64,000 bases of DNA. Origin: Siphonodentalium dalli (Eukaryota > Mollusca > Scaphopoda > Gadilida > Siphonodentaliidae). The notes under the pieces were generated by a model, which saw only the letters and a list, made by a program, of their open reading frames with translations, was not told where the DNA came from and searched no databases. Below are positions 23,750 to 34,953 of the stretch, piece after piece (the stretch's first letter is position 1; the number at the start of each line of letters is the position of its first letter). The stretch covers positions 107,842,278 to 107,906,277 of the forward strand of contig CP136069.1 in the NCBI GenBank assembly GCA_032622095.1, given 5' to 3'. The position numbers were made by a program, and so were the translations under genes.

Positions 23750-26130
23750 TTAACTCTTTCGTTGCCGGGCTAGTTTTACACCTAAATTGCCAGAGATATT
23801 AGAGAAAAACCACAATTCTCTTGTAAAATTGCGATACAATAGCAATCTCCTACTGACAAAATAACATTTAAAATTTTATGGGATAGTACACGGATTGTTA
23901 GTATAATATATGTTGATGATTATTTTGCCCCCCCCCCAAAAATCAAGAACATCAAGGGGCATAACTCCTTGCTATCAAAGGGAGATCACTCTAAAACATT
24001 GTTTTTCACATAATTCCAGTAAAAAATGACCTATATAGCTGTATATAGCTAACTATTTTGACTTACTGATGCCTATAATGCAGTTCAATTTATTACTGAC
24101 ATTATTTAAATTCCCTAGGCCATCCACAACTAACTATCTGTTTCTCAGTCACAGCCGCATTAAAATAAATGGTGGCAGGAGTGGGATGATTTTGAAAAAT
24201 AATTTAAATTATTTATATATATATATATTTTATTTTTTTTAGTATCGGTATATCAATTCATGCAGGCATGTCCCTACCTCACTGATATTTAAAAAAACAA
24301 TGCATAATAAACAAATAACTTTGGATAGATTAACTTTATTATTTTTCATAGCTCACCTTTATTTATTATTGAATTTTGTCTGTAAATGTGCATAACTATA
24401 TCCCCATTATTTGAAGATACAAAATTTTACCGTATGCTGCTTCAGAGCAAATCATCTAAATGATTTATAGGACCAGACAGCTTTCTGGACTCATTCTTCT
24501 ATTTTACATACTTGTGAATCAATTTAATGATAATGTGGGGAGAGGACATTTTTTTGAAATTCTGTAACTTTCCAGGTTGCATGTACTATCTGATATAGGT
24601 TACATGTTGGTAACCAATTATTGTGATGACTAACATCAGATATAAATGTAAACCATGCACTGGTTAAATTTTGTACAGTGCCTCTTGAAAATATTTACTT
24701 TATAATTTGTCAAGCAATGGGGTTATTATTACTTTATACAGTGCATAAGTGGTCAAACTTAAATTCAGTGAACAGCCAATTGGTAAATAAATTAATATTA
24801 CAATCTAGACTTAGAAACAGTTATGCATGTCCAAATGATATATACTTCACTGCAAAGGTTTTGTGTTGATTCTCAAGAGGATTGTGAATGACAGTTCCAA
24901 CAGAACTTTAGCCACTAGTTTTAATATAGGGCTTGCAAAGAGAATCCATTTCTAGAAAAACTCAGTTACCGGGGTGTACATTATTAATATGTTACAGTCA
25001 ATCATGCATCATCACAAGTATCATATTATTAATAAAGTATACAATATCACGCCGTCTGGGGCGTGGCATAATACGCCCGGTTCTGGAGTAGAGTGGGGCA
25101 TGTAGACAGAACCAATATTTGAATTTGATCTGTATACCAAATTATGTTCAAGTTATCATTTGGAAACCACATATCAGGTAAAATCTAAGTCAAAAGGGGA
25201 CATAACTTAGTCAAAGTTATGCGGACGAAACCCATAATGGAACTTGATCTGTAGTTTGGTAAACAAACATACCAAATTTGGTTCAGTTCACTCGATTCAA
25301 TCTAATGTTATCATCCCTGAAACCAAATGCAGACGATCAGAAGACGGACAAACAACCCATCTACATATAACAACCTTTTTTTCAAATTGGCGAATAATAA
25401 TTCATTGTCAATGAATTTATACTCACTACAAATTACAAGTGTGGCACAACACAATTACTTTGTTTTAACTTGTTTCTCCCCGTTCCTAAGGCCAATAAAA
25501 AAAGCTAGATTCTCATCCTTTACGAACATAATTTAGTTTTTCATTGTGACAATTTTGGGGGATTTTTTTTTCTTCAAATTTATTGAATTGAAATACATCA
25601 CAATAAGTCAGTACTCAAATTTAATCAAACTGAGCAGGTTTGGAACAATTGGTATGACATAAAGTAGAATGTCTATCATGTTAAATTAAACCCAGTATAA
25701 TTTCGAGCACTGTCCATGATCATGTGTGGGAAACAATAAAAATAAATATTTACCTCATTGTCCCCAATTTTCACAAACAGTTGTATGATAATCTAGCATT
25801 TTTTTGTGACCTAATCTTTGATGAAATGAACCTATATTTCAAGCACTAATTAACTTTTTAATAGTTGTCTTTTATATTTAAAATTAAAGTCAACTCAACT
25901 TTCAGGAATTGTATGCATGAATGATGCATAATAAATACATGAGATTATTAATGAACAATAAATAATGAACAATAAACTGTATGTATAAGTCTACTTGTCT
26001 GAGATTCAGAAACAAATATTTGTGCTACATTTCAATAAAAAACTTATTGTCGTGGACTGTACAGTTTTAGAATATGAGAACCATAATATTCACCATTTTG
26101 GAACTTCAATCTGCAATGATGTCTCCATAG
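23750..26130. other. Left arm middle, mirrored at 31140-33380; no gene recognised
   Basis: AT-rich sequence nearly identical in the right arm. Bases 25050-25330 contain a truncated copy of the pearl-like leader (GGCGTGGCATAATACGCCC) and core units. A C-run at about 23929 is mirrored by a G-run at 33345 in the other arm. Reading frames here are short and match between arms only through duplication. Confidence 0.5.
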
Positions 26131-26150
26131 CAGATGAGGCCATGTCGAGT

Positions 26151-26229
26151 GAGGTCCCCAGAGGGTGAATTTGGTGATACCAGTCCACTATGCCGGATAG
26201 CATCACTAAATTCACCCTATGGGGACCTC
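26151..26229. repeat. 79-bp hairpin repeat, copy 1
   Basis: Almost a perfect palindrome: GAGGTCCCCAGAGGGTGAAT at the left, ATTCACCCTATGGGGACCTC at the right. The centre is mirrored too (GGTGATACCAGTCC / GGATAGCATCACT). Further copies of the same length are at 31046-31124, 40025-40103 and 40317-40395. Confidence 0.85.
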
Positions 26230-27025
26230 ATTTGACAAATTATTTCTCAGGCTTGATTAAGCAGTCGTTGTCTTAATCCTATCTGTAGTATACAAGTTCA
26301 TTGAACTAGTTCTATAATAGATATGGTCAAACATAGCTGCCAAATTTACGTAACCATTTCAATAGATTTACAGATTCCACAAATTTGCACGAAGAATGAT
26401 TCTTTCTCGGTACGTGTATTAGAAAGATACTTGTACTATAAATCAATATCACTGCCATATAAAGTTTTTGAAAATATAATGAAAGAAGGCTAAGAATTTT
26501 GTCGGTATACTTTCCTATCTTATAATTCAGATAAAATATGCACATTAATATATAGCTTTTCATTTTAGCTATATATTGAATGGCTCCATGGGTTTTACAG
26601 GAATTAGTGTGATTTTAATCTCGCAAGTAGATATACTATACATGAGTTTGAAGGCTTGGAAGTCTGTGATCATTTTGCAAGTCAGACTCTAGTTTCAGTC
26701 AATTTTAGTAAATGTCTGTTTACATTTGCTACATAATTCAGCATTGACTCTGCATATATAAAAATATATATAAGTACCAACATCGTGGTATATTGGGGGG
26801 GGGGGGGGGGGGGGGCAGTGGCAATATAATTAACTTATTGTGTCGTATTGACATTCCAGTATATGATATACAAGTTGTCTATGAGCAATTATGTATAACG
26901 ATGTTGTCATTATAATGTACTACAAGTATATTAGTCATCCAACTTTGTTTGCATGAAATCTGGAAGTTAACTTCAATGTAATTCAAGTTACAATTTATGA
27001 TGGGGAATGCACATTATTTCTGATA

Positions 27026-27172
27026 CAGTAATTCCCAAAGTAATTGACCACTTAACCACAGCAGAATTGGAGCTTTCTGATGAACGGCAACAAGCCATAT
27101 TTCCGCCTAAATCCTGAAAAATTACCCATAATTATGATGTGGTTAAGTGGTCAATTACTTTGGGCATTACTG
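27026..27172. mobile_element. Mariner-type MITE, 147 bp, left-arm copy
   Basis: TIRs of at least 33 bp (CAGTAATTCCCAAAGTAATT and onward to CACTTAACCAC) flanked by TA on both sides. CAGT-like tips with a TA duplication fit the Tc1/mariner group. Present at the mirrored position 30113-30259 with identical length, so it was inserted before the arms were duplicated. Confidence 0.8.
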
Positions 27173-27265
27173 TACACATGAGTGACTTGGTTACTATTGT
27201 GTAATTATCTAACTATCAATGAGTTTGGACAAAGCTAATTGACATCAGTCTCACAACGGTTACCA

Positions 27266-28921
27266 TTATGATTCCCTCGCCTTAACACACCGATGCCTAA
27301 GCACACACTCGTGATGCACACCTTTCCCACAATAAGCACATGCTGTTCTCGTCCTTCTCCTCACACCCTGCTTTCAATCTGAACACACAGAACACTCCTT
27401 CTCAGTTTTACCTGGTAACCTTCGAAGACCGATGCCAACTGCCTCATTGTCACTGGAGATAGGTGTCTCAGTCTGACAAGACAAATGATCAGAGACCAGG
27501 TCGTCGACTATGCTGGCAATAAATTGAACATGGCTCAATTTGGGACAATCTGAAGTATTTGTTTTATAAATAATATAAGCATTTAGAGCCATTCTCGAAA
27601 TAATATTAAAAACAACCTTTTTCCAAGCATTCACTGTTTTTCGTTCGTTGTGGTATGCATATAGCATCATATCATTCATGTCTACACCTGACATCTTGGT
27701 ATTATATTCATTGACAATTTCAGGTTTTGTTTTTCCTGTCTTAGATATTGTGTCCCGGGAAATAGTGGAGGTGGAAACCAGGATCACTGGTTTCTTCTGA
27801 CTCTTTTTCTCTCTGAAAGATATAATCATTATCTTTCCCTTTTCACAAATCCAATACATCTTTTCTAGTAAACCTGGATTCGAAACCTTCACAGCATGAG
27901 GCAAGTCCTTCCTATTTCTACGAGTGGTGCCAGTTAAGAATGTACCCTGTTCAATTAAGTCCCAGGCTAGCCTAACTGATGTGAACAAATGGTCCACAAC
28001 AACATGGTAACCCTTGTTGAGTAACCTGGTCATACGCAAACATTGCATGACAACTTGATAGGGCTGGTTAACCTCAACATGGTGATGTTCAAACTTTTTA
28101 CCCAAATAAGGGAAAAAGTGCATGCAGTAACCTGTCACAGATTCGCAGAGCATCCATAGCTTTATACCAAAACGTGCGTGGTGCTTGTTAGGCAAATATT
28201 AGCGAATGGCGATCCGTGATCGAGTTCCGACCAGACTTTCATCGACTGTTACAAATTTATTTGGTATGTACTTTTGTTTAAACACACAATTTGCATGATT
28301 AACAACCGGCATAAATCTTGCAGTAGGGTCATACTCTGGGTGCGATGGATCCGTTACTGTTGGGTTGCTTCCGTTATCAAACACATGAAAAAATCGAAGG
28401 AGGTTCTGAAAGCGATTTCTCTTGAATACTTGACGGAACCATGGAGTGGATTGTGATGGATTGCTTTTGTTCCAATACATAGTCATGCATGGCTTTCTGA
28501 TGAGACCCATATACAAGATTACTGCAATGAAAGCTTTCATTTCAGTTAAACACGTCTTATACCACTGGTGGACTCTTGAATTGGGCTTAAAAGCATTTGG
28601 TAACTTTGATGTTATATACTGCTCTGCATACTTGTTGGTCTCCGTAACAATCATCATCAAGAAATTCACCGTGACAAACATCATAAAATAGACAATTGGA
28701 CGAGCATCACGAGGCGGAGGATCAATCGGCCCAGATTCTTCTGAAAACTCGTACTGCAGTTGACCAACATTTTTGATCCCCGAAACCCTATTGAAATCAA
28801 TTGGAGGACTCGAAAGATCATCACAATCGCTATCACTTTCATCACTGACAGAGGATTCGCCACTAGTATCATTAACATCACTGTCAGAAAGGTCGGACTC
28901 CGAATCAGATTGATTATTCAT
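27266..28921 (-). pseudogene. piggyBac-type (DDE_Tnp_1_7 / PGBD-like) transposase, two in-frame stops
   Basis: Chosen start is the methionine at 28921, beginning an acidic, serine-rich N-terminus (MNNQSDSESDLSDSD) typical of the family. The frame runs 551 codons to TAA at 27266 and is disrupted by only two stops: TAA at codon 241 (about 28199-28201) and TGA at about 27374-27376. The catalytic acidic residues are visible with piggyBac spacing: D227 (TVDESLVG), D310 (VVVDHLF), D414 and D417 (SGVDMND). The C-terminus is a cysteine-rich zinc-binding domain (ACAYCGKGVHHECVLRH), cut off by the TGA. The known activity of the family is cut-and-paste transposition at TTAA sites. Terminal repeats were not found. 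The 3' 306 bp lie in the left palindrome arm and the rest in the spacer. Confidence 0.93.
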
Positions 28922-29713
28922 GATTGCAAATTTTATACCAGTGTTGAGAAATTTGTAAACACGGTAAAGAGAACGCGGAATACGTCTGCATTGAGGTTGC
29001 AAAAATTGCACACAAAAATTAACTATTGCCATACCAGTAATATAAAAAATATTTCAGGACTTTTTTAATCAAGTTACACGATTTTTGACCAGCTATGGAT
29101 GCTCTCATGGTATCTCAGTCGTTCGGTTCTGACAATTTACGAGTTTTACTGTTTACCACGAAAATGGGCAACTCAATCGTTGAGAAAAGTGGTCTAAATA
29201 GACTGCAAAAGGACTGACAACAATAGGTAAAATGCAGATCATCTTTATTGAAACTTACGGTAAACAAATATCATATTCAAAAGAGCGAATGCATGTGTAA
29301 AATGCAATTTCTTCGTGTATATACCCGGTCGCGATGTATTCTGTAAGCGACATCAGTTCACTTCCGCTAGCGGAAACAAGACGAATGGTACCTTGGACGT
29401 TTCGTACCCACGGGTACCCACATAATATATTGTCTGGATTACTCCTTCGGTACGACGACATGACGAAATAAAAGACAAAAAAACCATTGCACACTAAACT
29501 AACTGTTATATCGATGTCATCGTAAGTTTTAGAATCCAAAATATGAATTGAAGACGAGTCTTCTTGAGATCATAAGCACAACGTCCAACATTTTGTATGA
29601 CGTCATTTCGTAGTTTCGAACATTTTTACTAAATTTTATGTTTCTAAGTCTATAAAGTGGTAAAACTGTTTAAAATAACGGGAATTTTATTATAATCAAT
29701 TAAAAAATTACTA
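27572..29713. other. Single-copy spacer at palindrome apex
   Basis: 2142 bp between the arms. Bases 27572-28921 are the 5' and central part of the transposase pseudogene (minus strand), and 28922-29713 is its upstream DNA. The upstream part holds a frame at 29255-29539 (minus, 94 codons) with no recognisable domain. No piggyBac TIR with a TTAA flank could be found here. The right arm begins at 29714 with a mirrored piece of the transposase 3' end, so the duplication breakpoint lies inside the gene. Confidence 0.85.
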
Positions 29714-30019
29714 ATTTATAAAACAAATACTTCAGATTGTCCCAAATTGAGCCATGTTCAATTTATTGCCAGCATAGTCGACGACCTGGTCTCTGATCAT
29801 TTGTCTTGTCAGACTGAGACACCTATCTCCAGTGACAATGAGGCAGTTGGCATCGGTCTTCGAAGGTTACCAGGTAAAACTGAGAAGGAGTGTTCTGCGT
29901 GTTCAGATCGAAAGCAGGGTGTGAGGAGAAGGACGAGAACAGCATGTGCTTATTGTGGGAAAGGTGTGCATCACGAGTGTGTGCTTAGGCATCGGTGTGT
30001 TAAGGCGAGGGAATCATAA
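29714..30019 (+). pseudogene. Orphan 3' end of piggyBac transposase in right arm
   Basis: Mirror copy of the transposase 3' end, from CAAATTGAGCCATGTTCAAT onward, ending at TAA 30017-30019. It encodes the last ~100 residues including the complete cysteine-rich domain (CSACSDRKQG, ACAYCGKGVHHECVLRH). Where the left copy has TGA, this copy has CGA (Arg). It lacks a start and the catalytic core, so by itself it cannot be a transposase. A short frame beginning in the SHVQFIASIVDDL region is open to the end. Confidence 0.9.
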
Positions 30020-30112
30020 TGGTAACTGTTGTGAGACTGATGTCAATTAGCTTTGTCCAAACTCATTGATAGTTAGATAATTACACAATAGTAACCAAGT
30101 CACTCATGTGTA

Positions 30113-30259
30113 CAGTAATGCCCAAAGTAATTGACCACTTAACCACATCATAATTATGGGTAATTTTTCAGGATTTAGGCGGAAATATGGCTTGTTGCCG
30201 TTCATCAGAAAGCTCCAATTCTGCTGTGGTTAAGTGGTCAATTACTTTGGGAATTACTG
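30113..30259. mobile_element. Mariner-type MITE, right-arm copy
   Basis: Mirror of 27026-27172: same length and TA flanks. Shared insertion, useful as a marker that the element predates the inverted duplication. Confidence 0.8.
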
Positions 30260-31045
30260 TATCAGAAATAATGTGCATTCCCCATCATAAATTGTAACTT
30301 GAATTACATTGAAGTTAACTTCCAGATTTCATGCAAACAAAGTTGGATGACTAATATACTTGTAGTACATTATAATGACAACATCGTTATACATAATTGC
30401 TCATAGACAACTTGTATATCATATACTGGAATGTCAATACGACACAATAAGTTAATTATATTGCCACTGCCCCCCCCCCCAATATACCACGATGTTGGTA
30501 CTTATATATATTTTTATATATGCAGAGTCAATGCTGAATTATGTAGCAAATGTAAACAGACATTTACTAAAATTGACTGAAACTAGAGTCTGACTTGCAA
30601 AATGATCACAGACTTCCAAGCCTTCAAACTCATGTATAGTATATCTACTTGCGAGATTAAAATCACACTAATTCCTGTAAAACCCATGGAGCCATTCAAT
30701 ATATAGCTAAAATGAAAAGCTATATATTAATGGGCATATTTTATCTGAATTATAAGATAGGAAAGTATACCGACAAAATTCTTAGCCTTCTTTCATTATA
30801 TTTTCAAAAACTTTATATGGCAGTGATATTGATTTATAGTACAAGTATCTTTCTAATACACGTACCGAGAAAGAATCATTCTTCGTGCAAATTTGTGGAA
30901 TCTGTAAATCTATTGAAATGGTTACGTAAATTTGGCAGCTATGTTTGACCATATCTATTATAGAACTAGTTCAATGAACTTGTATCCTACAGATAGGATT
31001 AAGACAACGACTGCTTAATCAAGCCTGAGAAATAATTTGTCAAAT

Positions 31046-31124
31046 GAGGTCCCCATAGGGTGAATTTAGTGATGCTATCCGGCATAGTGGACTGGTATCA
31101 CCAAATTCACCCTCTGGGGACCTC
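31046..31124. repeat. 79-bp hairpin repeat, copy 2
   Basis: Mirror partner of 26151-26229; nearly self-complementary along its length. Confidence 0.85.
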
Positions 31125-31139
31125 ACTCGACATGGCCTC

Positions 31140-34100
31140 ATCTGCTATGGAGACATCATTGCAGATTGAAGTTCCAAAATGGTGAATATTATGGTTCTCA
31201 TATTCTAAAACTGTACAGTCCACGACAATAAGTTTTTTATTGAAATGTAGCACAAATATTTGTTTCTGAATCTCAGACAAGTAGACTTATACATACAGTT
31301 TATTGTTCATTATTTATTGTTCATTAATAATCTCATGTATTTATTATGCATCATTCATGCATACAATTCCTGAAAGTTGAGTTGACTTTAATTTTAAATA
31401 TAAAAGACAACTATTAAAAAGTTAATTAGTGCTTGAAATATAGGTTCATTTCATCAAAGATTAGGTCACAAAAAAATGCTAGATTATCATACAACTGTTT
31501 GTGAAAATTGGGGACAATGAGGTAAATATTTATTTTTATTGTTTCCCACACATGATCATGGACAGTGCTCGAAATTATACCGGGTTTAATTTAACATGAT
31601 AGACATTCTACTTTATGTCATACCAATTGTTCCAAACCTGCTCAGTTTGATTAAATTTGAGTACTGACTTATTGTGATGTATTTCAATTCAATAAATTTG
31701 AAGAAAAAAAAATCCCCCAAAATTGTCACAATGAAAAACTAAAGGCGGGCACTAAATTATGTTCGTAAAGGATGAGAATCTAGCTTTTTTTATTGGCCTT
31801 AGGAACGGGGAGAAACAAGTTAAAACAAAGTAATTGTGTTGTGCCACACTTGTAATTTGTAGTGAGTATAAATTCATTGACAATGAATTATTATTCGCCA
31901 ATTTGAAAAAAAGGTTGTTATATGTAGATGGGTTGTTTGTCCGTCTTCTGATCGTCTGCATTTGGTTTCAGGGATGATAACATTAGATTGAATCGAGTGA
32001 ACTGAACCAAATTTGGTATGTTTGTTTACCAAACTACAGATCAAGTTCCATTATGGGTTTCGTCCGCATAACTTTGACTAAGTTATGTCCCCTTTTGACT
32101 TAGATTTTACCTGATATGTGGTTTCCAAATGATAACTTGAACATAATTTGGTATACAGATCAAATTCAAATATGGGTTCTGTCTACATGCCCCACTCTAC
32201 TCCAGAACCGGGCGTATTATGCCACGCCCCAGACGGCGTGATATTGTATACTTTATTAATAATATGATACTTGTGATGATGCATGATTGACTGTAACATA
32301 TTAATAATGTACACCCCGGTAACTGAGTTTTTCTAGAAATGGATTCTCTTTGCAAGCCCTATAAACTAGTGGCTAAAGTTCTGTTGGAACTGTCATTCAC
32401 AATCCTCTTGAGAATCAACACAAAACCTTTGCAGTGAAGTATATATCATTTGGACATGCATAACTGTTTCTAAGTCTAGATTGTAATATTAATTTATTTA
32501 CCAATTGCCTGTTCACTGAATTTAAGTTTGACCACTTATGCACTGTATAAAGTAATAATAACCCCATTGCTTGACAAGTTATAAAGTAAATATTTTCAAG
32601 AGGCACTGTACAAAATTTAACCAGTGCATGGTTTACATTTATATCTGATGTTAGTCATCACAATAATTGGTTACCAACATGTAACCTATATCAGATAGTA
32701 CATGCAACCTGGAAAGTTACAGAATTTCAAAAAAATGTCCTCTCCCCACATTATCATTAAATTGATTCACAAGTATGTAAAATAGAAGAATGAGTCCAGA
32801 AAGCTGTCTGGTCCTATAAATCATTTAGATGATTTGCTCTGAAGCAGCATACGGTAAAATTTTGTATCTTCAAATATTGGGGATATAGTTATGCACATTT
32901 ACAGACAAAATTCAATAATAAATAAAGGTGAGCTATGAAAAATAATAAAGTTAATCTATCCAAAGTTATTTGTTTATTATGCATTGTTTTTTTAAATATC
33001 AGTGAGGTAGGGACATGCCTGCATGAATTGATATACCGATACTAAAAAAAAATTATATATATATATAAATAATTTATATTTTTTTTCAAAATCATCCCAC
33101 TCCTGCCACCATTTATTTTAATGCGGCTGTGACTGAGAAACAAATAGTTAGTTGTGGACGGCCTAGGGAATTTAAATAATGTCAGTAATAAATTGAACTG
33201 CATTATAGGCATCAGTAAGCCAAAATAGTTAGCTATATACAGCTATATAGGTCATTTTTTACTGGAATTATGTGAAAAACAATGTTTTAGAGTTATCTCC
33301 CTTTGATAGCAAGGAGTTATGCCCCTTGATGTTCTTGATTTTTGGGGGGAGGGGGGGGGGCAAAATAATCATCAACATATATACCCCCTAAGTTCATTGT
33401 TTTATAATGGTATGTATGTCATTATCCATGTTTTTATTATTCATTCAATAAAGAATCGAGAAAAACATAACACTCAACTCCGCTGCCAGTCAATGCTACC
33501 CACAAACGAAACTAGGATTGGCCTGGGAAATTACAGTGCTAAAAATAGCACAACATAACACGTGCAATTCGTGGAAATTCCAATTTAATAAACTAAATAT
33601 TATATAATATGTTTTGTATTAACTGATATATATTGAATAAAATGTGTAGATATGAAATAAAAGTCGCCTACGAATTAATCACGATAACGCTGCACTTCCG
33701 ATATCTATATAACAATGATTTCATACTTATATTGCGAAAAGGAAAGCATAGTTTACGACAAAACCACCACCGGTTTTACGGTGCCAGTACCTGCAGAATC
33801 CAACGATGCCGTAAACCCGCTGATTTGCGTCCACATTAAAATATGTGTCTGGTATAGAAAGACAAATTGAAACTGTAGAAATTAACTCTACGTGGCATAC
33901 GTAAAGTACACTATAAATCGGGGTTGTGGAATAATTTATTGTCGTCCTCGGCTGTATTCTTTTATTCATAATAGTTCGCACAATTAAATGGTGACGGTTG
34001 ACCCAAAATGAAGACAAGTTACATAATCACACACAAAAACGTTTTTCGAAATCAAATTTGCGACGATGTAACAATTCTTGCACGAGATATTGGGGGGCTT

Positions 34101-34953
34101 CAACCTGTTCTGTAACATTTACTGTAAACCCACGGATTTGCGGCCACATCAAAACGTAGGAAATGATTGTGTAGGCCTATCCTATTATATAAATCAGGTC
34201 TGGGAATAATTTATTTGGGACTTTAATTGTCTGTTAATAATAGAAGTTTGAATTGTCCGATATTAACCAAATCGGAGATTTCAGATGATCGGAGAAATTT
34301 ACTAATACACAGAACTCCGATAAAATCGGAATTGTTTTCATATCGGAGAAACTTCCCATTAAATCATTGGAATTCTTATGAGAAAAACTCCGATCTGAGA
34401 AATTTCAGCACGGACACCGACATCTTCCCGTTCGCGACACATCGGTATAATACTGCGACCATGGAGTATTTATTGAACACAATCTGTCCTGCCAATCATA
34501 TCGACACAACAGCAATATTGACAGAAATAATGCTGCGATCTTGACGAAAACAAACACTGCGAAAATATGTCGAAACAAAACAGCGAACATTTGAGCAAAA
34601 CTGCGAAACAAAACTGCGATAATTGCAAAAACATCGAACCAAGACGGCAAAAAATGACGAAAAATTTACGAATACGTACAACGTTACGGTGTGCGATAAT
34701 GACGAAAAACCTCCGATAATGTCGAAAAAACGTCAATGACGCCACATTTTTCGCAGTTTTATCGCATTTTTTTCGGATAAATGAAAGAGGTTTTGAAATG
34801 CTCCCTAAGACAAGTAGTTCTAAACATGGACATAGCTGGAAGTTCTCAGATGAGCAGGGCTCTTCACCTTGAAATTTCTAATTGCACACCACTGACAAAT
34901 CTCCAACCTCTTACCTTTTAAAGAAGACAACCATACCACAGTACTAAGTTCAC
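31140..34953. other. Right arm middle; no gene recognised
   Basis: Mirrors left 21119-26130 except for the missing 22760-23911 block, joined at about 33382 where CATATAT meets ACCCCCTAAGTTC. Contains the remaining half of the PIF/Harbinger-like element: motif array 34480-34770 and terminus GAGGTTTTGAAATGCTCCC ending at 34805. Confidence 0.6.

Larger units (their letters stand above)
15272..27571 (+). repeat. Left arm of giant palindrome (12.3 kb)
   Basis: The arm pairs as reverse complement with 29714-42149. Checked anchors include 15272 with 42149, 15743-15985 with 37685-37927, 16080-16352 with 37319-37591, 19980-20264 with 35796-36119, 25327-25536 with 31752-31961, 26327-26563 with 30712-30948, and 27026-27172 with 30113-30259. 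Within these blocks only scattered substitutions are seen, for example one amino-acid difference in a 78-codon test frame. The sum of paired coordinates is about 57285 from the apex outward and steps at three large indels. The inner edge lies inside a transposase gene. The left arm keeps two blocks missing on the right (16631-19840 and 22760-23911). Confidence 0.95.

Noticed and set aside
29255-29539. 94-codon minus-strand frame in the palindrome spacer
   Set aside because: No recognisable domain and no promoter or splice evidence; could be chance.
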